DNA of 64,000 nt. It comes from Rhodococcus sp. HNM0563 (GTDB lineage: Bacteria > Actinomycetota > Actinomycetes > Mycobacteriales > Mycobacteriaceae). Location: NCBI RefSeq assembly GCF_012726195.1, contig NZ_JAASAF010000009.1:186001-250000 (forward strand), given 5' to 3'. Shown here in pieces: positions 29,227 to 39,931 of the stretch. Within the stretch, counting starts at the first letter, position 1; every line of letters starts with the position of its first letter. The notes under the pieces were generated by a model. It did not search any database and was not told the origin of the DNA. It worked only from the letters and a program-made list of their open reading frames with translations. The position numbers and the translations under genes were made by a program.

Positions 29227-29261
29227 GGACCCCGCGCGACGGAGAGTCACGCGGGGTCCGG
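29225..29261 (-). terminator. Hairpin terminator after gpm
   Basis: Perfect 12-bp arms (CCGGACCCCGCG / CGCGGGGTCCGG) with a 13-nt loop lie 16 bp past the gpm stop, between gpm and senX3. There is no strong T-tract, so termination efficiency is uncertain. Confidence 0.6.
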
Positions 29262-29276
29262 TTTGCCTGTTCACAC

Positions 29277-30023
29277 CTATTTCGCACCCTGGTTCGCGAC
29301 CGCAGCAGCGCCCGCCGCGGCAGCCTCGGGGTCGAGGTAGGTTCCGCCGGGATTGAGCGGACGCAGATTCTCGTCGAGGTCGTAACGCAGCGGGATACCG
29401 GTCGGGATGTTCAGCCCGGCGATGTCGTCGTCGGAGATTCCGTCGAGATGCTTGACCAGGGCCCGCAGCGAGTTTCCGTGCGCGGTGACCAGCACCGTCC
29501 TACCCGCCAGCAGGTCCTTCGAGATGGTCTCTTCCCAATACGGGATCAGCCGGGTGACGACGTCCTGCAGGCACTCGGTCAGCGGCACCTCGTCGACGCC
29601 TGCGTAGCGCGGATCCTGGTCCTGGCTGTACTTCGAACCGGGCTCGATCGCAGGCGGAGGAGTGTCGTAGCTGCGGCGCCAGAGCATGAACTGCTCCTCA
29701 CCGAACTCACTCTTGATCTCGGCCTTGTTCTTGCCCTGCAGGGCGCCGTAGTGACGTTCGTTGAGTCGCCAGTCGCGCACCACCGGGATCCAGTGGCGGT
29801 CCGCAGCATCGAGAGCGAAGTTCGCGGTGCTGATCGCACGACGCAGCAGCGAGGTGTAGAGAACGTCGGGGAGGACGTTCTGCTCTGCGAGCAGGGCGCC
29901 TGCACGCTTGCCCTCGGCCACGCCCTTGTCGGTGAGGTGCACGTCCACCCAGCCGGTGAACAGGTTCATCGCGTTCCATTCGCTCTCGCCGTGGCGGAGC
30001 AGAACAAGTGTTCCGATACTCAT
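29277..30023 (-). CDS. gpmA: 2,3-bisphosphoglycerate-dependent phosphoglycerate mutase
   Basis: The glycolytic enzyme interconverting 3- and 2-phosphoglycerate; 248 residues. It has the phosphohistidine motif [10 protein letters not shown] at residues about 8-17, the NLFTGWVDV segment, and the second histidine in [15 protein letters not shown]. The ATG at 30023 (MSIGTLVLL) fits the family; 82 open codons upstream do not. gpm-senX3-regX3 order is as in mycobacteria. Confidence 0.96.
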   Translation of the reverse strand: MSIGTLVLLRHGESEWNAMNLFTGWVDVHLTDKGVAEGKRAGALLAEQNVLPDVLYTSLLRRAISTANFALDAADRHWIPVVRDWRLNERHYGALQGKNKAEIKSEFGEEQFMLWRRSYDTPPPAIEPGSKYSQDQDPRYAGVDEVPLTECLQDVVTRLIPYWEETISKDLLAGRTVLVTAHGNSLRALVKHLDGISDDDIAGLNIPTGIPLRYDLDENLRPLNPGGTYLDPEAAAAGAAAVANQGAK

Positions 30024-30108
30024 GGCTCCAATCCTGACACGATCGCGTGGGCGATTCCTCCACGGGCGCGTCGAATGTCCGCTATATCTGACAACGCGCG
30101 TTGCCATA

Positions 30109-30131
30109 CCTGTCGGGCGCCGCCCGACAGG
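30109..30131. repeat. Perfect 10-bp inverted repeat in the gpm/FAD-gene divergent gap
   Basis: CCTGTCGGGC-GCC-GCCCGACAGG lies in the 134-bp divergent region, 27 bp before the FAD oxidoreductase start. It could be an operator or a 5'-leader hairpin. Confidence 0.6.
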
Positions 30132-30157
30132 CGCCACCGCGAACCGGGGGTATCCAG

Positions 30158-31942
30158 TTGACCGAATTCCGCATGACCCGCCGCACCGTCCTGACCGCAT
30201 TCGGCGCACTCGGCGCTGCGGCCGCCTTGCCCGGGATCGCCGACAGCCGGCCACACGCCGGGATCGCACCGCGCTCCCCCGCCCTCCGTTCGACCGGACG
30301 CCGTGTCGCCGTCCTCGGCGGCGGGATGGCCGGGCTCGCAGCAGCCCACGAACTCATCGAGCGCGGATTCGAGGTGACGGTGTTCGAACCGACCGCTCTC
30401 GGCGGCAAGGCCCGCAGCATGCCGTCTCCGGGCACCGCAGCAGGCGGGCGTCTCGATCTTCCCGGCGAACACGGATTCCGCTTCTTTCCCGGTTTCTACC
30501 AGCACATTCCCGACACGATGCGCCGAATCCCCTTTCCGCACAACCCGAACGGAGTCTTCGACAATCTGGTTGCGGGCCCGGCGTTCCGCATGTCGATCCC
30601 AGGAGGACCGGATCTGACGGCACCGAGCGCCATCGACCGGCTCGATGTGTACGACGCCGAGTCGCTGCAGCGTTCACTTGCCGCCGCATTCTCACTCGGC
30701 GGCGCCATCCCACCGCACGAACTGTCCGTCTTCCTCCGGAAGCTCACGATGTTCTTGACCAGCAGTATCGAGCGCCGCGATCACGAATGGGAACATCAGA
30801 CGTGGTCGCAGACACTCGAAGCCGAGGGGAAGTCGAAGGGCTATCACGACATTCTGGTATCTGCATTGACCCGGCAGCTCGTGGCCGCGCGTCCGGACAG
30901 GGTCTCCACCCGCACCATCGGCATCATGGGGCAGGCCTTCGTCTGGAATGCGATGGGTGTCGTGCCGACCTACGGACACCTCGATCGCCTCCTGTCGGCA
31001 CCGACGAACGAAGCGTGGATCGACCCGTGGGCCCAGCTGTTGCGAGACCTCGGTGTCAGGTTCGAAATGGGCTGGGCAGCAGAAGGGTTCGACATGTCGG
31101 GCGGGAAGATCACCGGCGCCCGCGTCGTCGACACCGCGGGAAGTCGCGCACAGGTCGACGCCGACTGGTTCGTCGCCGCGATGCCCGTCGAACGCGCCGT
31201 TCCGCTGTGGTCACACGAGATGCTCGATGCCGAACCACGTTTGGAACTCATGCAGCACCTGACCACCGATTGGATGGTCGGAATCCAGTACTTCATGCGA
31301 AGGCCCACTCCGATCGCCGCCGGACACGTCGCCTACCTCGGGACGCCGTGGGCGCTCACGTCGATCAGCCAAGCACAGTTCTGGCGTGGATCGTTCGCCG
31401 ACCGGTACGGCGACGGCAGCGCGGTCGACTGCCTCTCGGTCGACATCTCCGATTGGGACACCCCCGGAATTCTCTACGGCAAGACCGCGAAAGAATGCAC
31501 GGGCGAGGAGATCGCTCGCGAGACCTGGGCGCAGATGAAGATGTGTCTCGACGACACCGGCGAACAGAATCTTCGCGACGAGGATCTCGTGTCGTGGTTC
31601 ATCGATCCCGGCGTGCGCTGGAATGCGGCGGAAGGCCGCAATACCAACGACACCCCGCTGCTGATCAATACGGTGGGATCACACGCGAATCGGCCCGATG
31701 CCCGTACTGCGATCCCGAATCTGTTCCTGGCGGGCGACTACGTGCGGACCGACATCGACCTGGCAACCATGGAGTCTGCGAACGAATCCGCCCGTGCCGC
31801 AGTCGGCGCTCTGCTCGATGCCGCCGACTCCCCTGCGCCGCCGCCTGCGATGTTCACGCTGCACGAGCCGCCCGAACTGCAGCCGCTGAGACAGATCGAC
31901 GCCGATCGCTATCGCTCCGGACTGCCACATCTGCTTGCGTGA
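30158..31942 (+). CDS. FAD-dependent amine-oxidase-fold oxidoreductase with possible Tat signal
   Basis: A flavoprotein of about 594 residues related to plant-type phytoene desaturase and hydroxysqualene dehydroxylase enzymes. The N-terminus has a twin-arginine element ([10 protein letters not shown]) followed by a hydrophobic alanine stretch, so Tat export or membrane insertion is likely. The FAD motif is [17 protein letters not shown], then [19 protein letters not shown], and the C-terminal flavin motif is [22 protein letters not shown] at 30158 has a GGGGG ribosome site 7 bp upstream; ATG at 30173 is the alternative. No carotenoid genes are adjacent, so the substrate is open. Confidence 0.82.
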   Translation: MTEFRMTRRTVLTAFGALGAAAALPGIADSRPHAGIAPRSPALRSTGRRVAVLGGGMAGLAAAHELIERGFEVTVFEPTALGGKARSMPSPGTAAGGRLDLPGEHGFRFFPGFYQHIPDTMRRIPFPHNPNGVFDNLVAGPAFRMSIPGGPDLTAPSAIDRLDVYDAESLQRSLAAAFSLGGAIPPHELSVFLRKLTMFLTSSIERRDHEWEHQTWSQTLEAEGKSKGYHDILVSALTRQLVAARPDRVSTRTIGIMGQAFVWNAMGVVPTYGHLDRLLSAPTNEAWIDPWAQLLRDLGVRFEMGWAAEGFDMSGGKITGARVVDTAGSRAQVDADWFVAAMPVERAVPLWSHEMLDAEPRLELMQHLTTDWMVGIQYFMRRPTPIAAGHVAYLGTPWALTSISQAQFWRGSFADRYGDGSAVDCLSVDISDWDTPGILYGKTAKECTGEEIARETWAQMKMCLDDTGEQNLRDEDLVSWFIDPGVRWNAAEGRNTNDTPLLINTVGSHANRPDARTAIPNLFLAGDYVRTDIDLATMESANESARAAVGALLDAADSPAPPPAMFTLHEPPELQPLRQIDADRYRSGLPHLLA

Positions 31943-31988
31943 GCATGCCGCGCGGCCCCTCGACAGCCTCCAGCACCCCTCGACAGCA

Positions 31989-32021
31989 CTGTCCCGCGCG
32001 TACGGGGTACGCGCGGGACAG
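31989..32021. terminator. Strong bidirectional hairpin terminator
   Basis: Perfect 15-bp arms (CTGTCCCGCGCGTAC / GTACGCGCGGGACAG) with a 3-nt GGG loop lie between the convergent FAD oxidoreductase and Rpf-like genes. Confidence 0.8.
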
Positions 32022-32062
32022 GCCACAAATCTGCTGGAGCGACCAGCTCAGAGGCGATCGGA

Positions 32063-32813
<751 letters not shown>

Positions 32814-33341
32814 TTATTTGCCGGTACTACTCGGCGGTTCGAAATCCGTCCCGGTCTCCTGCTCGATGAGGTGCCGGAACGGTTCGAGATTGCGCAGAGA
32901 TTCACCGCGGGAGACGCGCCACTCCCATTCTCGCTTGATCGACGTGAGGAAGCCGATCCCGAGAATGATGTTGAAATCGTAGTCGGCGGCCTCGAGGACC
33001 TGACCGAGCACTGCGTCGAGTTCCTCCGCAGTGACGGATCCCTCCGAGAACCTGCCGACGAGATAGATGTCGCCGATCTTGTCGAGGGTGTACGCCACCC
33101 CGTACAACCGGCGATTGCGCCGCAGCAGATATTTGTAGACACCCTCGAAGTTCTCGTCGGGCTTGCGGCACACGAACGCCTCGACGCGGAGACCGTGCGT
33201 TCCGACGGTCAGCAGTGTGGTGGTCTTCAGCTTGTTCTCACCGGGCAGTTCGACCACGAAATGGCCGCCCTCCTTCGTCGAGAACTCCAGCTCCCGATCG
33301 CGCAGTGTCGCCTCGATCAGTTCGCTCAGCCGTTCACTCAC
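32814..33341 (-). CDS. YbjN domain-containing protein (Rv0487-like)
   Basis: A 175-residue cytoplasmic protein of the YbjN/type III secretion chaperone-like fold, conserved downstream of mshA in mycobacteria. GTG at 33341 overlaps the mshA stop as GTGA, which fixes the start and implies coupling. It has an alpha/beta pattern with no catalytic motif. Its constant pairing with mshA suggests a link to mycothiol or redox stress, but that is inference. Confidence 0.88.
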   Translation of the reverse strand: MSERLSELIEATLRDRELEFSTKEGGHFVVELPGENKLKTTTLLTVGTHGLRVEAFVCRKPDENFEGVYKYLLRRNRRLYGVAYTLDKIGDIYLVGRFSEGSVTAEELDAVLGQVLEAADYDFNIILGIGFLTSIKREWEWRVSRGESLRNLEPFRHLIEQETGTDFEPPSSTGK

Positions 33342-34672
33342 GCCTTCACTCCGCTCGTACGACGCAACTTCCACAATCCCCGCTGCCTGCGCAACGAATA
33401 CTCGGTCGAACCGGGCACCCGGTTCCGACGCATACCTGCGCGCCGGTAGCTCTCGAGCAGGCCCTCCGCAGTGTGTTCCCACGAGAAGTTCTCGGCGTGC
33501 TTCGGCGCGGCCGCCGCATATGCGGCGAGCCTGCCCGGGTCGGAAACGAGCGACCCCAGCGCGGCCGCCCAGTCGTCGATGCGATGTCCGCCCACGAGCA
33601 CACCGGTCTCACCACCTCGCACCGCGACACCGAGTCCGCCTACATCGGCCGCGATGACCGGGGTCCCGCAGGCCTGCGCTTCGATCGCCACGAGCCCGAA
33701 CGATTCCGAATAGCTCGGCACAGCAACGAGATCCGAGGCCCGGTATACCTGGGCGAGACGTTCGGACGGCTGGGGAGGCATGAATGTCACCTGCGCGGCG
33801 ATCCCGAGATCACGGGCGAGCTCGATCAGTGAATCCGGTCGTTCGAGCCCGCTTCCCGACGGTCCGCCGACAACGAGCACTCGCAACGGAATGTCGGGCG
33901 CATCCGCGATCGCCTGCGCCGCAGCGCGCAGCAGCACATCGGGAGCCTTGAGCGGCTGGATCCGGCCGACGAACGTCACGATCGTCTCTCGAGGATCGAG
34001 CCCGAGTTCGGCCCGCGCAACATCCCGGTCGCCCGGACGGTAACGCGACAAGTCCGCTCCCGGCGCGACGACGTCGATCCGCGACCGATCAGCACCGTAG
34101 ATGCGTTCGAGCGCGGCGGCCTCATCGGTGGTGTTCGCGACCATCCGGTCCGATTCGGCGACGACCTGCTGTTCCCCGATCTGGCGCGCTGCGGATTCCG
34201 GCTTGTCGCCTGCGGCCAGGGAGGCGTTCTTCACCGCCGCCAACGTGTGTGCGGTGTGGACCAGCGGCACTCCCCAGCGATCGCGGGCAAGCCACCCGAC
34301 CTGGCCCGACAGCCAGTAATGCGAGTGCACCAGGTCGTAATAACCCTGGGGGTGCCGGGCTTCCTCCCGCAGGACGCCTGCCGCGAAAGCACACAACTGC
34401 GTGGGCAGATCGTGCTTGTCCAGGCCTTCGAACGGTCCTGCCTCGATATTGCGTACCAGAACGCCAGGAGCGGCATGCTGCACGGCCGGATCGGCCGACG
34501 ACGTCGCGCGGGTGAATATCTCCACTTCCACGCCGCGACGCGCCAGTTGGATTGCGGTCTGCAGGACGTACACGTTCATGCCACCGGCGTCGCCTGTGCC
34601 GGGCTGGGCCAGCGGCGAGGTGTGGACCGATATCACGGCCACGCGGTGCGGGCGGCTGGGCTGGGACGTCAC
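33338..34672 (-). CDS. mshA: D-inositol-3-phosphate glycosyltransferase MshA
   Basis: The first enzyme of mycothiol biosynthesis, joining UDP-GlcNAc and 1L-myo-inositol-1-phosphate. It is a GT4-family GT-B protein of about 444 residues. The N-terminus [20 protein letters not shown] and the [11 protein letters not shown] region are typical of MshA. The donor-site [19 protein letters not shown] motif (EX7E) is near residue 335. GTG at 34672 (VTSQPSRPH) is preferred on family length, although the GGAGG lies very close to it. Confidence 0.95.
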   Translation of the reverse strand: MTSQPSRPHRVAVISVHTSPLAQPGTGDAGGMNVYVLQTAIQLARRGVEVEIFTRATSSADPAVQHAAPGVLVRNIEAGPFEGLDKHDLPTQLCAFAAGVLREEARHPQGYYDLVHSHYWLSGQVGWLARDRWGVPLVHTAHTLAAVKNASLAAGDKPESAARQIGEQQVVAESDRMVANTTDEAAALERIYGADRSRIDVVAPGADLSRYRPGDRDVARAELGLDPRETIVTFVGRIQPLKAPDVLLRAAAQAIADAPDIPLRVLVVGGPSGSGLERPDSLIELARDLGIAAQVTFMPPQPSERLAQVYRASDLVAVPSYSESFGLVAIEAQACGTPVIAADVGGLGVAVRGGETGVLVGGHRIDDWAAALGSLVSDPGRLAAYAAAAPKHAENFSWEHTAEGLLESYRRAGMRRNRVPGSTEYSLRRQRGLWKLRRTSGVKA

Positions 34673-34725
34673 CCCTCCATACTGCCTTGCCGGTCGGTCC
34701 CGCCAGGAATCGACCTCCATGCCGG

Positions 34726-35562
34726 CTATGCGTCGACCGACTCGACGAACTCGGTCACCTCGGCCACGAACCGCGCGGGATCCTCGACGAACGGACCGTG
34801 ATCGACCCCCTCCCAATAGGACGTCGACGCGTTGGGGAGCAACGACTCGGCATGGCGTGCTGCGGATACATCCACCACCGAATCCGCGGTGCCGTGCAGG
34901 AGGAGAACCGGGATCTCGAGGCTGCGGAGCAGGTCGTCATTGCTCACGGACCGGTCGAACAGCGCGGCACGCACGTGGGGAGCGGTGCTGAGCGAGGCAC
35001 CGAACAACGCCTGCGACACCACGCCCTTCCCTTGGGGCGGTCCTGTCAGCGCGTTCCCGAACGAGCCGAGCGCCGCGATCGCCTCGCGCGGCTTCTCCGA
35101 CATCGCTGCGGGGATCGCGGCGCGCATTGCCGCGCCGACCTTTCCACCTCTTTCTCCGCGTCCGATGCTCGTGATCGCGCCGACGAGCACCACACCGGAC
35201 ACCTTCGCGGAGCCGTACTTCGTGAGGTAATCGCAGATCACCAGGCCCCCGTAGGACCACCCGAGCAGCACCGCATCGTCCGCGTTCTCGGCCTCGAGCA
35301 CTGCATGCACGTCCGCCGCCCAGTTCTCGGAGTTGTCGTAGCCCTCGCGCGGAGCCCCGCTGTACCCGTGGCCGCGCAGATCCAGGGCGATGACCCGGAA
35401 GTTGCGTGCGAGATCGCCGAGGACTTCCTCGCCCCAGCATCGCGACGACTGCGCCCAGCCGTGCAGGAGTACGAGCGGACGGGCGGATTCCGGCCCGAAC
35501 GTGCGGTAGACGATCGGGGTGCCATCGCTGCTGGAGACTTCACGCACTGTCATGGCGGTCAC
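34726..35562 (-). CDS. Alpha/beta hydrolase
   Basis: A 278-residue alpha/beta-fold hydrolase. The oxyanion motif is [12 protein letters not shown], the nucleophile elbow is LGWSYGG (Ser near residue 100), the acid is in [12 protein letters not shown] and the catalytic His is in GVDHGPF. It is probably an esterase or non-heme haloperoxidase-type enzyme with unknown substrate. The GTG at 35562 overlaps the MFS gene's stop (GTGA); an in-frame ATG at 35553 is the alternative. The frame is open far upstream only as a shadow of the MFS gene. Confidence 0.87.
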   Translation of the reverse strand: MTAMTVREVSSSDGTPIVYRTFGPESARPLVLLHGWAQSSRCWGEEVLGDLARNFRVIALDLRGHGYSGAPREGYDNSENWAADVHAVLEAENADDAVLLGWSYGGLVICDYLTKYGSAKVSGVVLVGAITSIGRGERGGKVGAAMRAAIPAAMSEKPREAIAALGSFGNALTGPPQGKGVVSQALFGASLSTAPHVRAALFDRSVSNDDLLRSLEIPVLLLHGTADSVVDVSAARHAESLLPNASTSYWEGVDHGPFVEDPARFVAEVTEFVESVDA

Positions 35563-36752
35563 TGTAGCCGCGCGCGCAGGTGGATCCCGGCCGCGCATGC
35601 CACCGCGATCAGGCCTGCCACGACACCGACCCCGTATCCCGCACCTGCGTCGACCCGGTCGATGACCTGGCCGACGAGGGCCGACCCCGCAGCCACGCCC
35701 ACACCGAGACCCGCCACGGTCCAGGTGATGGCCTCCGTGAGCCGATCGGACGGCACGATCTGTTGGGTGAGCGACGTCGCGACGATCATCGTCGGCGAAA
35801 TCGCCGAGCCGGCGAGCAGGTACAGCATCGCGAGCACGGGTACGGATCCGGCGAGCAGCAGCGGCCACAGCAGCAGTGCGACCAGGGCGGTCGCGATCAG
35901 CAGTTGCCGGGTCAGCGACGATGTCGTCGCTCGTGCACCGAAGATGATGCCGCTGAGCGCCGAGGCGAAGGCGAACAACGCGACCACGACGGTCGCTGCT
36001 CCGGGCACACCGTGTTCCGCGGTGAACGCGACCCCGACGACATCGATGACCCCGAAGATCACACCCATCGCGAACATGACGGCGATGAGCGCGACGAGCA
36101 CCGGCATCCGTAACAGGTTGACGCTCGGCATCTCGGCCGTGCGGGACTGTACCGGCGGCTCGGTTCCGCGCAGCCCTGCGAGAACGAACGTGCCCACCAG
36201 AAGCAGGATGGCGCCCAGCAATGGGCCTGCCTCGGGAAACAATGCGATGCTGAGTCCGACGGACAGGACCGGGCCGACGATGAAACACAACTCGTCGATC
36301 ACCGCTTCGAGTGCGAACGCCGTGCGCAACTGCGATGTCCCTCCGTAGAGCTGGGTCCAGCGGGAGCGCACCATCGCCCCGATCGTCGGCATCAGACCTG
36401 CCGGGATCGCGCACAGGAACAGCAGCGGCACAGGCCACTCGAACCGCACACCCAGGAGCATCGTGAGAGTGGCGGCCGCACTGATCGTCGCGGCCGCGGG
36501 CAGGACGCGGTACTGACCGAGCCGGTCGACCGACCGCGACACCAGAGGTGTCAGGAGTGCGTACGACAACGCGAATACCGCCGACAGCGCGCCGCCGAGC
36601 GCGTAGTCGCCGCGCAATTGCGAGAACATCGTGACGATGCCGATCCCGATCATCGCGATCGGCAGGCGCGCTACGAAACCTGCCGCACAGAATGCGACGG
36701 AACCCGGCGCAGTGAACAGATCGCGGTAGGAACCGCCCGATTTCTGTGACAC
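35559..36752 (-). CDS. MFS transporter
   Basis: A 12-helix major facilitator protein of about 397 residues with an inter-helix motif (SRSVDRLGQYRVLP) after helix two and a second similar loop mid-protein. It is probably a drug- or metabolite-efflux permease. GTG at 36752 (VSQKSGG) gives the normal length; a GTG at 36785 would add 11 residues and overlap the divergent gene's promoter. It is coupled to the alpha/beta hydrolase by a 4-bp overlap. Confidence 0.85.
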   Translation of the reverse strand: MSQKSGGSYRDLFTAPGSVAFCAAGFVARLPIAMIGIGIVTMFSQLRGDYALGGALSAVFALSYALLTPLVSRSVDRLGQYRVLPAAATISAAATLTMLLGVRFEWPVPLLFLCAIPAGLMPTIGAMVRSRWTQLYGGTSQLRTAFALEAVIDELCFIVGPVLSVGLSIALFPEAGPLLGAILLLVGTFVLAGLRGTEPPVQSRTAEMPSVNLLRMPVLVALIAVMFAMGVIFGVIDVVGVAFTAEHGVPGAATVVVALFAFASALSGIIFGARATTSSLTRQLLIATALVALLLWPLLLAGSVPVLAMLYLLAGSAISPTMIVATSLTQQIVPSDRLTEAITWTVAGLGVGVAAGSALVGQVIDRVDAGAGYGVGVVAGLIAVACAAGIHLRARLQ

Positions 36753-36802
36753 CTCTGTGGGATTTCCTCTCTCGGTACCGCGCACGGCCGCACCGTGCCA
36801 GC

Positions 36803-37585
36803 ATGCAGAATATGAGCGTTCTGGTCTGTTTTCACGCGCACCCCGACGACGAGGTCTTCACCACGGGCGGAGTGATGCGGCTGGCCGCCGACGCGGGCCA
36901 CCGCGTGGTCCTCGTCGTCGCGACGGACGGGGCGGCCGGTGAGCACCCTCCGGGGCTGCTGTCTGCGGGTGAATCGCTTGCGGATCGTCGGATGCGGGAG
37001 CTCGAACGATCCGCGGAGGCGCTCGGAGTGGCGCGGCTCGTGCAGCTCGGATATCCGGATTCGGGGATGGCGGGGACCCCGGAGAACGGCAATGCGGCGG
37101 CCTTCGCGAACGTCGACGTGGGCGAGGCGGCCGCGCGATTGGCATCGATAATCGAAGCCGAACGCGCCGACTCGGTCACCATCTACGACCCCGACGGCGG
37201 CTACGGGCATCCCGATCACATCCAGGTCCACCGTGTCGGGGTTCGGGCAGCGGAATCGACCGGTCACGACGCGGTGTACGAGTCGGCCATGAATCGCGAT
37301 CACCTGCGACGGCTGTTGGCGGCGAACCCCGAGGTGACGAGCGAGGCACAACCGCCCGACCTCGACACGTTCGGTCTACCCGAATCCGAACTCACCACCG
37401 CCGTCGATGTCACCGGCACCATCGCCGCGAAGGTCGCCGCCATGCGTGCCCACGAGTCTCAGATCGGCGATTTCGGCCCGATGCTCGCCATGTCCGAAGA
37501 CCAGTTGAACGCCGCGTTCGGAATCGAGTGGTTCCGGCGACGCGGCAACGCCCCGGGCCTGCAGGAGACGTCGCTGCGGCTGTGA
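36803..37585 (+). CDS. PIG-L family (LmbE-like) zinc deacetylase
   Basis: A 260-residue N-acetylglucosaminyl deacetylase-fold protein with the zinc motif AHPDDEV near residue 12 and the second histidine site YGHPDHIQVH (about residue 140). Members include MshB and Mca of mycothiol metabolism and teicoplanin/PIG-L deacetylases. Proximity to mshA makes a mycothiol-related role attractive, but the substrate is not readable. ATG at 36803 or 36812 could start it. Confidence 0.88.
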   Translation: MQNMSVLVCFHAHPDDEVFTTGGVMRLAADAGHRVVLVVATDGAAGEHPPGLLSAGESLADRRMRELERSAEALGVARLVQLGYPDSGMAGTPENGNAAAFANVDVGEAAARLASIIEAERADSVTIYDPDGGYGHPDHIQVHRVGVRAAESTGHDAVYESAMNRDHLRRLLAANPEVTSEAQPPDLDTFGLPESELTTAVDVTGTIAAKVAAMRAHESQIGDFGPMLAMSEDQLNAAFGIEWFRRRGNAPGLQETSLRL

Positions 37586-37613
37586 ACGGGAATCCCCCAC
37601 GAAAGGCGAATCT

Positions 37614-38075
37614 GTGGAACAACGAATCACTCTCACGCGATCGATCGCTGCGCCGCCGAGCGCGGTGTGGGCTGTTCTGACCGACCTCGACGCCGCTCCG
37701 GAGACGCTCCGTGGCGTCACTTCCGTCGAACGCCTCGACGACGGCGAGTACCGGGTCGGAACCCGGTGGCGCGAGACACGGGTGATGTTCGGCAAGGCCG
37801 CGACCGAGGAGATGCAGGTCGTGGAGGCGGTGCCCGCGCAACGCACCGTCGTCACCGCAGAATCCGGTCGCGCGCGCTACCGGACGATCTTCGAGCTGAC
37901 GCCCACAGCGGCCGGAACGGATCTGACGATGGAGTTCTCGGGCGTCTCCGGCCCACTCGGCGCCGCGGCGCAACTGCTGATGACGGTTGCCGGTCCACTC
38001 GCGAAGCGCGCGACCACGAAAGCGATGCGTCAGGATCTCGACGACATCGCCGCCGCGACGGAACGATTGGGATAA
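37614..38075 (+). CDS. SRPBCC (START-like) family protein
   Basis: A 153-residue polyketide-cyclase/START-like protein with the helix-grip fold pattern (ITLTRSIAAPPSAVWAVLTD at the N-terminus and a long C-terminal helix with LAKRATTKAMRQDLDDIAA). It probably binds or transports a hydrophobic ligand. The start is GTG at 37614 with AAAGG upstream. The tocopherol-cyclase-like gene follows after 4 bp, so the two are probably an operon. Confidence 0.85.
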   Translation: MEQRITLTRSIAAPPSAVWAVLTDLDAAPETLRGVTSVERLDDGEYRVGTRWRETRVMFGKAATEEMQVVEAVPAQRTVVTAESGRARYRTIFELTPTAAGTDLTMEFSGVSGPLGAAAQLLMTVAGPLAKRATTKAMRQDLDDIAAATERLG

Positions 38076-38079
38076 AGGG

Positions 38080-39111
38080 GTGTCGCTGCTCAGGCGGTAC
38101 CGCGAAGGCGGCGCGACCCTGCCGTTCGGCGATCTGCTCACCGCGCACGACGTGGCCATGGAGGGCTATTTCTGGCGGTTCACCCAGCCCGACACCGGGA
38201 GGGTGGTCATCGCGCTGTGCGGGATCAATCGGGCGCCCGACGGGAACTGGGCGACGCTCGGGCTGGCAGCGCATCCGGGCGGATTCCTCCGCACCGAAGC
38301 GCATCCGGAGGGCACCGCGCATCCGAGCAGGTTGGGTGCCCTGGCCGGTACCGCATTCAGCGGCGGCGCGGACCGCGTGCAGATGGATCTCGGGCCCGAC
38401 GCACAGCTCGACGTCCGCATCACCCCGAGCCTGCCGTGGCCACGGCGCCGATTCGGTGGTTCGAGCGTGTTCCAGTCGGTGCCCGCATTGAATCAGTATT
38501 GGCATCCGTGGCTGCTCGGCGGGTATGCGGAGGGTCGTGCGGTGCTGGGCGATGAGGTGTGGGAACTCGACGGCGCCCAGGTGTACGGCGAGAAGAATTG
38601 GGGACGAGGTGGTTTCCCGGACTCCTGGTGGTGGGGGCAGGCACAGGGCTTCCGGGATTCCTCGGCGTGCGTGGCCTTCGCCGGCGGGGAGATCCGCACC
38701 GGGCCCCTACGCACGACCGTGACTGCCGTCGTAGTGGCGCTGCCGGGTGGCCGCGTCATCCGGCTCGGCAATCCGGTGGTGTCCCCGATCCGCGCCCACG
38801 TGACCGACGAATCGTGGTCACTGCGCGGCGGAAACCTTCTGTGGAGCGTCGAGATCGAAGGGAACGCCCCACTCGGACGTGCGCACGTGCTGCCGGTACC
38901 GCTTCCCGCGGAGCGCCGTAATGTGGCCGGCTCGATCGAGCATCTGACCGGAACGCTGCGCGTGACAGTCCGGGCGCGCGGCACCGTGGTCTGGGAGGAC
39001 GAATCCCCGCTCGCCGCACTCGAACACGGAGGCCTCGAACGGGCTGAGGCCGAACTCCGTCGCCGCGGGTCCAGACCGGACGCAACAGACGCATCTCCCT
39101 CCCCACCGTAA
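38080..39111 (+). CDS. Tocopherol cyclase-family protein
   Basis: A 343-residue protein with features of the tocopherol cyclase family: GYFWRFTQPD near residue 27, NQYWHPWLLGGYAEG near 140, and EKNWGRGGFPDSWWWGQAQG near 175. The family is lipocalin-like and includes plant enzymes closing the tocopherol chroman ring, while most bacterial members have unknown substrates. Rhodococci are not known for tocopherol, so a different lipid is likely. GTG at 38080 directly follows AAAGGGG. It is cotranscribed with the SRPBCC gene. Confidence 0.78.
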   Translation: MSLLRRYREGGATLPFGDLLTAHDVAMEGYFWRFTQPDTGRVVIALCGINRAPDGNWATLGLAAHPGGFLRTEAHPEGTAHPSRLGALAGTAFSGGADRVQMDLGPDAQLDVRITPSLPWPRRRFGGSSVFQSVPALNQYWHPWLLGGYAEGRAVLGDEVWELDGAQVYGEKNWGRGGFPDSWWWGQAQGFRDSSACVAFAGGEIRTGPLRTTVTAVVVALPGGRVIRLGNPVVSPIRAHVTDESWSLRGGNLLWSVEIEGNAPLGRAHVLPVPLPAERRNVAGSIEHLTGTLRVTVRARGTVVWEDESPLAALEHGGLERAEAELRRRGSRPDATDASPSPP

Positions 39112-39196
39112 CGAATCCGTAACTGTCGCTAACGGATACATGCTCGTCGACGACGATCTCCATGAACCCAGGCACCGTGTCGCGAAGAAAGGTGCG

Positions 39197-39913
39197 ATGT
39201 TGACGAACCGCCGAATCGGAGCATCGATCGCTCTCATTGCCGCCGCAGCCCTGCTCACCGCATGCGGTGGCAGCGACACCACGACCCTCACAACGACGAC
39301 TACAACACCGATCACGACTCCGGCCGACGCCGATGGCCTGCAGAAACCCGAGCCGGCCGAGCAAACGACGACCCCCGGAGCGACGGAATTCATCCCGGCG
39401 CCCGCACCTGCCGAGGGCACCGCCCGGCCTCAGGCCACACCCACACCCGACGACACCCCCGTCGCTTCACCGGTTCCGGAAGACCACACCGGCCCGTGCC
39501 TGGATCCCTCCTCGTCGGTGGCCTCCGACGCTCTCGCCTCACTCGGAAACACCACGCCGAACGGCGACCCTTGGGTCGCGGGAGCCTCCACCGATGCGGC
39601 CGGAGAATGCCCGCAGCTGCTGTGGATGATGGCCGAAACACCCGGTGGAACAGCCAGTTCCCCTTCGCAGGTGCTGTTCTTCCACGACGGCGCCTACCTC
39701 GGTACCGCTACCTCGGACTTCTACGCCTACACCCGCGTGGTGGGCGCGAACGATTCGACGGTGTCGGTACAGTACCGGTGGCTCGCTCCGCAAGACGCGA
39801 ATTGCTGTCCATCGGGTGGCCCGGCGGTGATCGACTTCACCTGGGACGGGATGCAAGTGGTGATGGAGCAGCCCTTGCCACAGGAGATGCTCGACTCCTA
39901 CGGTCCGCGGTGA
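39197..39913 (+). CDS. LppP/LprE-type lipoprotein
   Basis: A 238-residue exported lipoprotein. The signal peptide ends LLTAC (Cys at about residue 23), followed by a Thr/Pro-rich linker to about residue 105 and a globular domain with QVLFFHDGAYLGTAT and CCPSGGPA, which match the mycobacterial LppP/LprE family. The ATG at 39197 has AAAGG upstream. It is convergent with the ROK regulator. Function is unknown. Confidence 0.83.
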   Translation: MLTNRRIGASIALIAAAALLTACGGSDTTTLTTTTTTPITTPADADGLQKPEPAEQTTTPGATEFIPAPAPAEGTARPQATPTPDDTPVASPVPEDHTGPCLDPSSSVASDALASLGNTTPNGDPWVAGASTDAAGECPQLLWMMAETPGGTASSPSQVLFFHDGAYLGTATSDFYAYTRVVGANDSTVSVQYRWLAPQDANCCPSGGPAVIDFTWDGMQVVMEQPLPQEMLDSYGPR

Positions 39914-39931
39914 CCGACCCGGTTCCGATCC

